The notes beneath the pieces are model-generated. The model had not been told where the DNA came from and did no database searches. It saw only the letters and a program-made list of their open reading frames with translations. A program made the translations under genes and the position numbers. A stretch of 5,646 bases of DNA from Akkermansiaceae bacterium (lineage in GTDB: Bacteria; Verrucomicrobiota; Verrucomicrobiia; Verrucomicrobiales; Akkermansiaceae), in assembly GCA_018676385.1 (NCBI GenBank), contig JABHEX010000070.1, positions 1-5,646 on the forward strand. The letters run 5' to 3'. Every line of letters starts with the position of its first letter. Positions within the stretch are counted from its first letter, which is position 1. This document shows positions 1 through 5,646 of the stretch, one piece after another.

Positions 1-759
1 ATCGGCCGTATGATGCAGAAGCTTGAACAATGGAAAATGCTCGATAACACAGTCGTGATTTTCATGTCCGATAACGGTATGACTCATAACGGATCTGGAA
101 AAATCGGGAGCATCCTCGGAAAAGACGAGGATAACAGAGCGATGCGCGTCTACAATGCAGGCATGCGCGGAACCAAGGCCTCCACCGATGAGGGTGGCGT
201 GCGTGTCCCATTCTTCATCCGCTGGGATAAGAAAATCGCAGCCGGACGCGAAATCAACACACTAGCTGGTCACATCGACCTCTTACCGACGCTTGGATCA
301 CTCACTGGCGTAAAACTACCCAGCAAACTCGTCTCTCAAATCGAAGGGCGAAGCCTGCTCCCCCTGATCACCGGTGACGGTAAAAATTGGAAAGACCGGT
401 ATTTTTTCACCCATCAGGGACGTTGGAAAACAGGTGAAGATCCCGAACAATTCAAATGGCAAGGATTTGCAGTCAGAAATCAGAAATACAGATTGGTCGC
501 CAGAGGTAATATCAAGAATAACGGCAAACTGGAACTCTTCCACATCCCTTCTGATCCAGGACAACAAAATGACGTCGCCGCCAAAAACCCCAAACTAGTC
601 AAGGCGATGCGCACAGCCTACGATAACTGGTGGAAAAAAACTCGCCCCCTGATGGTCAATGAAAATGTTACCATGTCGAAAACACGCCCCTACCATGATT
701 GGTATTACAAACAATTGAAGACGCACGGTATTCCACAGTGGAATCAACCTGAGTTATAA
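1..759 (+). CDS. Sulfatase (type I, formylglycine-dependent family), C-terminal part, 5' end outside window
   Basis: This is the last 252 codons of a sulfatase; the frame is open to the left edge, so the true start lies outside. Family members hydrolyse sulfate esters, often on polysaccharides, and are commonly exported. Numbering from the first codon in the window, VVIFMSDNG (18-26) holds the Asp24-Asn25 pair that in this family coordinates the active-site calcium. GTKASTDEGGVRVPFFIRW (57-75) holds Lys59, the usual active-site lysine, and the EGG-RVP signature. HIDLLPTLGSLTGV (91-104) is the 'DLLPTL' helix typical of the family, and ELFHIPSDPGQQNDVA (178-193) matches the C-terminal 'LYdl..DP.E..N' strand. 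The formylglycine motif (C-x-P-x-R) and any signal peptide would lie upstream and cannot be checked. The substrate and subfamily cannot be told. The gene is convergent with smc, with a 51-bp gap. The family call is secure; no frameshift is seen. Confidence 0.93.
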   Translation: MGRMMQKLEQWKMLDNTVVIFMSDNGMTHNGSGKIGSILGKDEDNRAMRVYNAGMRGTKASTDEGGVRVPFFIRWDKKIAAGREINTLAGHIDLLPTLGSLTGVKLPSKLVSQIEGRSLLPLITGDGKNWKDRYFFTHQGRWKTGEDPEQFKWQGFAVRNQKYRLVARGNIKNNGKLELFHIPSDPGQQNDVAAKNPKLVKAMRTAYDNWWKKTRPLMVNENVTMSKTRPYHDWYYKQLKTHGIPQWNQPEL

Positions 760-768
760 CAGCAGATA

Positions 769-785
769 GCACACGGGTCTTGTGC
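769..785. terminator. Weak hairpin in the gap between convergent sulfatase and smc genes
   Basis: GCACA (769-773) and TGTGC (781-785) can form a 5-bp stem around a 7-base loop in the 51-bp gap between the two stop codons. It is placed where a shared bidirectional terminator would be expected. Neither side carries a clear T-tract, so an intrinsic terminator is only a possibility. Confidence 0.25.
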
Positions 786-810
786 CTCCGCCTATTTCTC
801 AGTTCAGCTA

Positions 811-3800
811 TCAGGAATCCAACTCCAGTGCCGCTTTTTCTGCCGCAGTTTTTGCCTCGCCCTTGTTTTTCTTACTGGCGTCCTCAGCCGTAGTGAGACG
901 CATCCCGACGGGTTTCGAAACGCCGAAGTCCTCCATGGTAACTCCATACATCACATCGGCACGTGCCATGGTGCGCTTACTGTGGGTGACAATAATGAAC
1001 TGCGAGTTATCAATAAACTTGTCCAGCACACGCAAAAACCGACCAATATTCGCCTCGTCAAGAGGAGCATCCAATTCGTCAAGCACACAGAATGGGCTCG
1101 GCTTGATTTGATAGATGGAGAACAAAAGAGCAACTGCAGTCATCGAGCGTTCACCACCTGAAAGCAGGCTGATAGACTGAAGTTTCTTACCCGGTGGCTT
1201 TGCAATGATATCAATACCACTCTCAAGCGGATCATCCTCATCAACTAAAATCAGATTCGCGATCGCCTTGTCACCAAAGAGCACCTTGAACATTTCTTTG
1301 AAGTTCTTTGCAACCTGGGTGAAGGTTTCCGTAAAGCGTTTCTTAGTCTCCACGTTGATACGTTCGATCACTGTAATGAGTTCGGTCTTGGAACTGACCA
1401 GGTCATCATGCTGCGTGCGCAGATTGTTGTGCAAATCTTCAAGCTCTTCGAACTCCTCGATAGCATCCACATTGACTGGGCCCATGGAATCAACCTTGCG
1501 TTTGAGATCAATCGTAACCGTCTCTACAAGATCCCAATCAGGACCCGCATCGCCTGGGAATTCGACTCTTTCATCTGATGATGCCTCGTCATGATCTACA
1601 CCTTCTGCATCAGTATTTTCTGGATGCTCAGATTCAGAACTTTCTTTATCGGCACGACGTTTTTCCTGCCGTTCATATTGCTTGGCGCGCTCTTGCAAGC
1701 AGGTGAGAAGTGCGTGGGAATCTGGCCTAAAGTGCTCCAACTCCATTTGATGACGCTCCATCACATTTTCGTTTAAGCTTTCAAGGCGCAGACCAATTTT
1801 GGTCGCGGCAACTTCCTCACGTCCTTTTTGTTCAGTGATCTTGGAGCACTCGTGGCGTAGCTCGGATAGCTCTTTTTCGCTCACTTCAATCGCCTTGTGA
1901 AGCTCACCACGACTCGCAGCTGCATCCGCCAGAGTTTGCTCCAGCGTTTTCGCTTCGACAGAGTGAGTTCCGATCGTCTCAGTAAGCCCAGTATTCTCAG
2001 TCACTGCGGCCTCCATACGTTCATTGAACGACGCTATTTCCTCGTCGCGCCGGCTACTCAGCTGCCGTAGCTCCTCCAGACGTGCTGCCATCGGCGATCG
2101 CTGCTGCTCGGCTGCATCCAGTGCCTGACGCTCGACTGCTAGACGGGTACGAAAATCCTGAAGTTGGGCAACAGCTTCGTTTTCGCGTCGACTCGCCTCT
2201 TCTAATTCCCCAGTGAGCTTAATCTGATCAGCTTCGAATTGCTCAAGACGATCACGGGCAGCACCTAGATCAGATTCTAACTGATCGTGCCCCTCAATAG
2301 CATTTTTATCACGCTCCTTAATATCGTTAGCCTCCCACTCGACGCTAGAAATCTTGCTCTCGAGCGACTCAACCTCACGTGAAGCTAGGGTGAGCTGCCC
2401 CTGTAGGGTAGACTCCTCGACCCGCGCTTTCTGGAGTCTCTCGCGCGCCGCCTCAGCTGCTTCACGCTGCTCCGCAACGGTAGACTCAAGCTCTTCGAGT
2501 TCCTGCCTAGCATCCTCATCAGCTGTCTCCAGCTCGGAAACTTCTGACTCCAGAGCACGTACTTCATTTTGGCGTTCTAAGACAGAATTCTGATCACCGC
2601 TGCTGACTCCACCAAGCACCAGACCCTCAGGGGTGCAGACATCCCCACGCATCGTCACAATCATTACATCAGGAAGGTCCTTCCTCATTTCAATCGCAGT
2701 GGTCAGATCATCAACAATCAGCACTTTGGAAAGAAGATTCTCAACGACTGATGCAACTTTATTGTCGGACTTAACACGGTCCATTGCCCATGATTTGGCG
2801 CCATCAGGAACAGTCATCATTTGGCCGGCTGAATCGGGTGCCACAAAGTCTTCTGGGATGATCGCTGCTTCACCAAGTTTCTTCTCGGTAAGTCGATCAA
2901 TAATAGCATGAGCGTATTCAGAGTTCGTTACCAGCACTGCCTGCAAATGTGAGCCAAGCGCGGCTTCGACAGCTGCCGTGTAACCATCCTCGACTTGAAT
3001 CAAGCCCGCAAGCACACCACGCACGCCATTATTAAAGAATTCTGGTTCATCGAGCCCTTTAAGAACTGCCTGCGTGCCTTTCTTAAAACCCTCACCGGAA
3101 TCGACGAGTTGTTTCAGAACATCAAGTCGAGACGATGCACGAGCGAGGTCTTTGTGTGCATTTGCTGTCTGCTGACGCGTAGCATCTAGATCACCGCGAC
3201 TATGTTGAAACGCACGTTCTGTAGTTTCTTTTTCCTCCTCAAGAGTCGCTAATTTACTACGACGTGAATCCAGCTCAGATGAAAATTTTTCCTGCTCTAA
3301 CACTGCTTCTTCATGCTCGGCTTGCAGGCGCTCGTTTTCGTCGGTGAGCTTACGGGTGCGCTCACGACTATTCTCCATTTGCGAGAGTGCACTCTCAATT
3401 TTTGCCTGACTAGCAGCAATTACCGACTGCGTGGCATTCGCCAACGAACGCAATTCACGTAAGGTGGTTTCCTTCCCTTCACGCTCAGCACGCTGCTCAG
3501 TCGCACGTTTTTCGTGCTGGGCAAGCTGCTCCTTTTGGGTGTCTACTCGACTTGTTAGTTCGGCAAAATTTTTCTCAACTTCCTCGAAATCAAACTGCTG
3601 TTGCCGGAGCTTATCTTGAGCATCTTCAATATCGCTCTTGTTCTGACTGACTCTTGCTTCTAGCTCAGACTGCCGCTCTTTGTTAAAAGCAATACGGCTC
3701 TCTGCAGCACTGGCTGCATTGGTATGATGGTTGAGCTGCTGACGGATTTCGGAAAGCTCAGCCTCAAGGCTCTGAGCCGCATCCCTAGCTTTTACCACGG

Positions 3801-4623
3801 CTTCCTCTTTTTCGGGAAGACCCACTTCCAGCTCATTCTCACGCACTTCTAGGGAATGGATCGAGTTATGCAGTTCCTCTAGTTCTGCTGAAAACTCAGT
3901 GTATTTACGATGGCTAAGATGGCTATCCAGAATCTTTACATCGGTCGCAAGTTCCTGATAGCGGCGTGCCTTGGCAACTTGACGCTTAAGAGAATTCATT
4001 CGGCGTTCCTGCTCAGCTAGCACATCGGAAACACGCAACAAATTAGCCTCTGTGTATTCCAGCTTGCGCAGTGCCTCTTTCTTTTCCTTTTTGAACTTAG
4101 TAATTCCTGCGGCTTCCTCAAAAACCGTACGCCTATCCTCTGGCTTCGAGCTGAGAAGCATGTCGATTTTGCCCTGCTCCATGATGGAGTATGACGTACG
4201 ACCAATTCCAGTATCCATGAACAGCTCATGGATGTCACGCAGGCGACATAGACTACCATTGATACGATACTCGGACTTACCATCGCGAAACACACGGCGG
4301 GTGATTGCCACCTCATTGTAGTCTACTTTGAGTGTTTGCTCACAATCAGCTAGAGTCATGGTGACCTCCGCCATACTGAGGGCAGCACGTGCCTTACTGG
4401 TTCCGCTTTTGTCTGTCCCATTGAATATGACGTCCGCCATTTCACCACCACGCAGGGCTTTGGCAGAGGTTTCGCCAAGCACCCAGCGAATGGCATCAAC
4501 TACATTTGATTTTCCGCAACCATTAGGACCAACGATACCTGTGACACCATTTGAGTGAAACTCAAATTTTGTTTTATCAGCAAAGGACTTAAATCCGTGA
4601 AGGTCGAGAGATTTCAGATACAT
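811..4623 (-). CDS. smc: Chromosome segregation protein SMC
   Basis: This is a complete 1270-residue SMC ATPase, the core of the bacterial SMC-ScpAB complex that organises and segregates the nucleoid. The N-terminal head has the canonical start MYLKSLDLHGFKSF, Walker A GPNGCGKS (32-39), the R-loop region ALRGGEMADVIFNGT (56-70) and the Q-loop at Gln150 in MEQGKID. A long coiled coil (about 172-505) leads to the hinge (about 508-675, with EGLVLGGV near its end), and a return coil runs about 680-982. The C-terminal head has the ABC signature LLSGGERSM (1153-1161), Walker B CVLDE with catalytic Glu1183, D-loop DAPLDEAN and switch His1214 in VTHSKRTM, so all ATPase residues are intact. The ATG is supported by the family N-terminus, although no Shine-Dalgarno sequence precedes it; an in-frame stop lies upstream near 4711. 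Length is somewhat above the usual 1150-1200 because of an acidic insertion (984-1029) and a charged C-terminal tail (1244-1270). ScpA and ScpB are not in the window. Confidence 0.98.
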   Translation of the reverse strand: MYLKSLDLHGFKSFADKTKFEFHSNGVTGIVGPNGCGKSNVVDAIRWVLGETSAKALRGGEMADVIFNGTDKSGTSKARAALSMAEVTMTLADCEQTLKVDYNEVAITRRVFRDGKSEYRINGSLCRLRDIHELFMDTGIGRTSYSIMEQGKIDMLLSSKPEDRRTVFEEAAGITKFKKEKKEALRKLEYTEANLLRVSDVLAEQERRMNSLKRQVAKARRYQELATDVKILDSHLSHRKYTEFSAELEELHNSIHSLEVRENELEVGLPEKEEAVVKARDAAQSLEAELSEIRQQLNHHTNAASAAESRIAFNKERQSELEARVSQNKSDIEDAQDKLRQQQFDFEEVEKNFAELTSRVDTQKEQLAQHEKRATEQRAEREGKETTLRELRSLANATQSVIAASQAKIESALSQMENSRERTRKLTDENERLQAEHEEAVLEQEKFSSELDSRRSKLATLEEEKETTERAFQHSRGDLDATRQQTANAHKDLARASSRLDVLKQLVDSGEGFKKGTQAVLKGLDEPEFFNNGVRGVLAGLIQVEDGYTAAVEAALGSHLQAVLVTNSEYAHAIIDRLTEKKLGEAAIIPEDFVAPDSAGQMMTVPDGAKSWAMDRVKSDNKVASVVENLLSKVLIVDDLTTAIEMRKDLPDVMIVTMRGDVCTPEGLVLGGVSSGDQNSVLERQNEVRALESEVSELETADEDARQELEELESTVAEQREAAEAARERLQKARVEESTLQGQLTLASREVESLESKISSVEWEANDIKERDKNAIEGHDQLESDLGAARDRLEQFEADQIKLTGELEEASRRENEAVAQLQDFRTRLAVERQALDAAEQQRSPMAARLEELRQLSSRRDEEIASFNERMEAAVTENTGLTETIGTHSVEAKTLEQTLADAAASRGELHKAIEVSEKELSELRHECSKITEQKGREEVAATKIGLRLESLNENVMERHQMELEHFRPDSHALLTCLQERAKQYERQEKRRADKESSESEHPENTDAEGVDHDEASSDERVEFPGDAGPDWDLVETVTIDLKRKVDSMGPVNVDAIEEFEELEDLHNNLRTQHDDLVSSKTELITVIERINVETKKRFTETFTQVAKNFKEMFKVLFGDKAIANLILVDEDDPLESGIDIIAKPPGKKLQSISLLSGGERSMTAVALLFSIYQIKPSPFCVLDELDAPLDEANIGRFLRVLDKFIDNSQFIIVTHSKRTMARADVMYGVTMEDFGVSKPVGMRLTTAEDASKKNKGEAKTAAEKAALELDS
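1537..1674 (-). other. Low-complexity acidic insertion within SMC, residues 984-1029
   Basis: Residues 984-1029 of SMC are rich in Glu, Asp and Ser, lack a heptad pattern and contain several Pro and Gly, for example KESSESEHPENTDAEG (993-1008). The segment interrupts the C-terminal coiled coil just before the conserved MGPVNVDAIEEF block (1047-1058) that leads back into the ATPase head. In the better known SMC proteins this junction is short. The reading frame is open throughout and conserved sequence resumes directly after it, so it is a coded, probably disordered loop and not a frameshift. Its borders are approximate. Confidence 0.7.
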
Positions 4624-4674
4624 AATGATAATAGCTGGGGTCGTGAATACAGATAATCCAAATAAACGGATCGT

Positions 4675-4702
4675 TTTGCGTGTGAGCTCTTGACAGTATA
4701 AT
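4675..4702 (+). promoter_or_regulatory. Candidate forward promoter toward lipB
   Basis: A perfect TATAAT (4697-4702) on the plus strand follows TTTGCG (4675-4680) at 16 bases; the upstream hexamer matches TTGACA at only three positions. It overlaps the candidate smc -10 on the other strand, so the two would compete. A start near 4709 would leave lipB a leader of about 190 bases. An alternative -10, TATGAT (4834-4839), is nearer to lipB but has no recognisable -35. Confidence 0.2.
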
Positions 4703-4722
4703 CTTGGACGTCATGCAACCAA
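4695..4722 (-). promoter_or_regulatory. Candidate smc promoter
   Basis: Read on the minus strand, TATACT (4700-4695) is one base from the sigma-70 -10 consensus. It lies 16 bases after TTGGTT (4722-4717), which keeps only the TTG of the -35 box. Transcription would start near 4688 and give smc a leader of roughly 65 bases. The -35 is poor and AT-rich DNA offers such matches by chance, so this is only a candidate. Confidence 0.3.
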
Positions 4723-4752
4723 GAAAAATACGTTAAAAACATCTTATGTGGT

Positions 4753-4787
4753 ATATGTAATATTAATAAATACTACATATTGTATGT
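4753..4787. repeat. AT-rich inverted repeats built on TATGT/ACATA
   Basis: ATATGTA (4753-4759) and TACATAT (4774-4780) form a perfect 7-bp inverted repeat around 14 bases. Overlapping it, ACATA (4775-4779) and TATGT (4783-4787) form a second perfect dyad around TTG. One more TATGT lies just outside at 4745-4749. The arrangement is seen directly; a role as operator for either gene is a guess, and low-complexity AT-rich DNA can produce it by chance. Confidence 0.4.
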
Positions 4788-4795
4788 TGAGTTTG

Positions 4796-4823
4796 TTAAT
4801 TAAAGCTAATCAATTAGCGCTAA
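4796..4823. repeat. Stacked palindromes with repeated GCTAA half-sites
   Basis: Three perfect palindromic units abut or overlap within 28 bases: TTAATTAA (4796-4803), GCTAAT-CA-ATTAGC (4805-4818) and TTAGCGCTAA (4814-4823). The half-site GCTAA therefore occurs three times in alternating orientation. The layout resembles an operator, or a short hairpin if transcribed, between the divergent smc and lipB genes. Function is not known. Confidence 0.45.
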
Positions 4824-4862
4824 GCCAAATAAATATGATCATTTCTCCTGATTATTACGCGC

Positions 4863-4877
4863 TTGTCCACATGACAA
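4863..4877. repeat. Short dyad just upstream of lipB
   Basis: TTGTC (4863-4867) and GACAA (4873-4877) are perfect inverted repeats around CACAT, ending 19 bases before the lipB start codon. It could be a small operator or a weak RNA hairpin in the leader; a 5-bp dyad is also easily found by chance. Confidence 0.25.
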
Positions 4878-4896
4878 ATTACACGTAACAAAGGTC

Positions 4897-5535
4897 ATGG
4901 AGCTTACTCACACATGGCTCGGCAAGGGCATTACCTACAAGCAGGGTCTTGAGATACAGCAGCGTGCCGTGGAATCAATCCTAAGCGGTGAGGGTAGCAA
5001 CCAGCTGTTTACTCTCGAGCACGAACCCATATACACCATTGGGCGCACACGTGACCGCAGCTCCTTAGGTGAAAATACCGCGATGTTACCCCACCCAGTT
5101 GTAGAAATCAACCGAGGCGGTCAGGCAACGTATCACGGGCCAGGACAACTAACGGGATATCCGGTGGTGGACACGCGTCCGCTAGGCAAGGATCTGCACA
5201 TTTATATACGTAATCTCGAACAAGCACTCATACTAACATGTGCCGATTATGGACTAGATGCCACGCTTCGCGACGGCCTGACGGGTGTTTGGGTAGAGGA
5301 GCGTAAACTAGCTTCCATCGGAGTGGGTGTCAAAAAATGGATCGCAATGCACGGTTACGCCATCAATATCACTCATGAGAGCCTGAGAGGCTTTCAATCA
5401 ATTACTCCTTGTGGATTAAGTGGCGTTAGCGTGACCAGTTTGGAGAGTGAATGTGGCATTACTGTAAACTCAGAAGAGTTCGCAGAAAAATGTTATCACC
5501 ACCTGAAACACGCCTTGAAAACGATGATGCAATGA
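4897..5535 (+). CDS. lipB: Octanoyltransferase (lipoyl(octanoyl) transferase) LipB
   Basis: This cytoplasmic enzyme moves the octanoyl group from octanoyl-acyl carrier protein to the target lysine of lipoyl domains, such as E2 subunits of 2-oxoacid dehydrogenases and GcvH; lipoyl synthase LipA then adds sulfur. The 212-residue length is normal. The family signature RGGQATYHGPGQ (73-84), catalytic Lys137 in ERKLASIG, His153 in MHGYAINI and catalytic Cys172 in TPCGLSG are all present, so the enzyme should be active. The ATG at 4897 is the first in-frame start after a stop at 4849-4851, with no ATG, GTG or TTG in between. The only ribosome-binding-like sequence, AAAGG (4890-4894), sits just two bases from the start and is poorly placed. 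The gene is divergent from smc and ends 20 bp before the end of a probable convergent gene. LipA is not in the window. Confidence 0.97.
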   Translation: MELTHTWLGKGITYKQGLEIQQRAVESILSGEGSNQLFTLEHEPIYTIGRTRDRSSLGENTAMLPHPVVEINRGGQATYHGPGQLTGYPVVDTRPLGKDLHIYIRNLEQALILTCADYGLDATLRDGLTGVWVEERKLASIGVGVKKWIAMHGYAINITHESLRGFQSITPCGLSGVSVTSLESECGITVNSEEFAEKCYHHLKHALKTMMQ

Positions 5536-5555
5536 CGCACGTATGCTGCCAGCTC

Positions 5556-5646
5556 CTAACTCGCCGGCGTAACCACGTCTGCGTCCGTCACCGTCTTATC
5601 TGAAGAATCGCCATCTGTATCCTTATGGGCTTTTGCTGATTCCTCA
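5556..5646 (-). CDS. C-terminal tail of an unidentified protein, 5' part outside window
   Basis: On the minus strand one frame stays open from the right edge to a TAG stop at 5558-5556, giving 29 residues. The peptide is hydrophilic and low in complexity, rich in Asp, Ser, Thr, Ala and Lys, for example HKDTDGDSSDKTVTDADVV. It looks like a disordered C-terminal extension. The other two frames on this strand contain a stop in the same stretch. The stop lies 20 bp from the lipB stop, a spacing that suits a tail-to-tail gene pair. No family can be named from so short a tail, and a chance open frame cannot be excluded. Confidence 0.5.
   Translation of the reverse strand, partial: EESAKAHKDTDGDSSDKTVTDADVVTPAS

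Larger units (their letters stand above)
4624..4896. other. Divergent intergenic region between smc and lipB
   Basis: These 273 bp separate the start codons of smc (minus strand) and lipB (plus strand), so promoters for both must lie here or inside the neighbouring genes. The middle, about 4730-4850, is strongly AT-rich compared with the genes on either side. It holds several short perfect dyads and promoter-like hexamers, listed separately. No convincing coding region, tRNA or small RNA is seen. A 10-codon minus-strand frame at 4842-4810 is preceded by AGGAG but with only two bases of spacing, and it is not called. Confidence 0.8.

Noticed and set aside
374..598. Open frames on both strands inside the sulfatase gene
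   Set aside because: The sulfatase frame carries clear family motifs across this stretch, so the overlapping frames are incidental.
1591..1776. Hydrophobic 61-codon plus-strand open frame that looks like a membrane peptide
   Set aside because: It lies fully antisense to smc opposite the acidic insertion; Glu/Asp/Ser/Lys-rich coding sequence read backwards tends to give Phe, Leu and Ile codons. It has no independent support.
2371..2386. parS-like site centred on CACGTG inside smc
   Set aside because: Only about 10 of 16 positions match the parS consensus, mainly the central CACGTG and a few flanking bases, which is expected by chance. A second CACGTG at 5048-5053 in lipB matches even less well.
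782..4558. Numerous other open frames of 60-129 codons on both strands within smc
   Set aside because: They are shadows of the coiled-coil coding sequence; their products are Ser/Arg-rich or otherwise unlike real proteins, and all overlap an intact conserved gene.
4690..4695. Perfect TTGACA as a -35 box for lipB
   Set aside because: No -10-like hexamer is found 16-18 bases downstream; the neighbouring TATAAT is only one base away.
4810..4842. Ten-codon minus-strand leader peptide (MIIFIWLSAN) preceded by AGGAG
   Set aside because: Spacing of two bases between AGGAG and ATG is too short for good initiation, the peptide has no run of regulatory codons, and no attenuator hairpin with a T-tract follows.

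Overview
The window looks like ordinary chromosomal DNA from a bacterium of the Planctomycetes-Verrucomicrobia-Chlamydiae group, most likely a Verrucomicrobium. That placement is an inference. It rests on a type I sulfatase with the 'NAGMRG.K...EGG.RVPFFIRW' style of core common in sulfatase-rich PVC bacteria, on the wording of the SMC head (MEQGKIDMLLSSKPEDRRTVFEEAAG), on roughly balanced base composition, and on the absence of clear Shine-Dalgarno sequences before the two genes whose starts are visible. No marker such as rRNA is present to confirm it.

Layout, left to right. Bases 1-759 (+) hold the C-terminal part of a sulfatase that runs off the left edge. A 51-bp gap with a weak hairpin separates it from a convergent, complete, 1270-residue smc gene on the minus strand (811-4623), which fills two thirds of the window. 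Bases 4624-4896 form a divergent, AT-rich intergenic region with several short perfect dyads and promoter-like hexamers facing both ways. A complete lipB gene for octanoyltransferase (4897-5535, +) follows. At the right edge, 20 bp past the lipB stop, the C-terminal tail of an unidentified minus-strand gene probably enters the window.

The genes do not form one pathway. SMC is the core ATPase of the condensin-like complex that compacts and segregates the chromosome; its usual partners ScpA and ScpB are not in the window. LipB starts protein lipoylation for 2-oxoacid dehydrogenases and the glycine cleavage system; its usual partner LipA is not in the window. The sulfatase probably removes sulfate esters from a polysaccharide or other sulfated substrate. 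No mobile element, CRISPR array, RNA gene or evident new system was found. The points most worth a second look are a low-complexity acidic insertion close to the SMC ATPase head and the cluster of dyads between smc and lipB.
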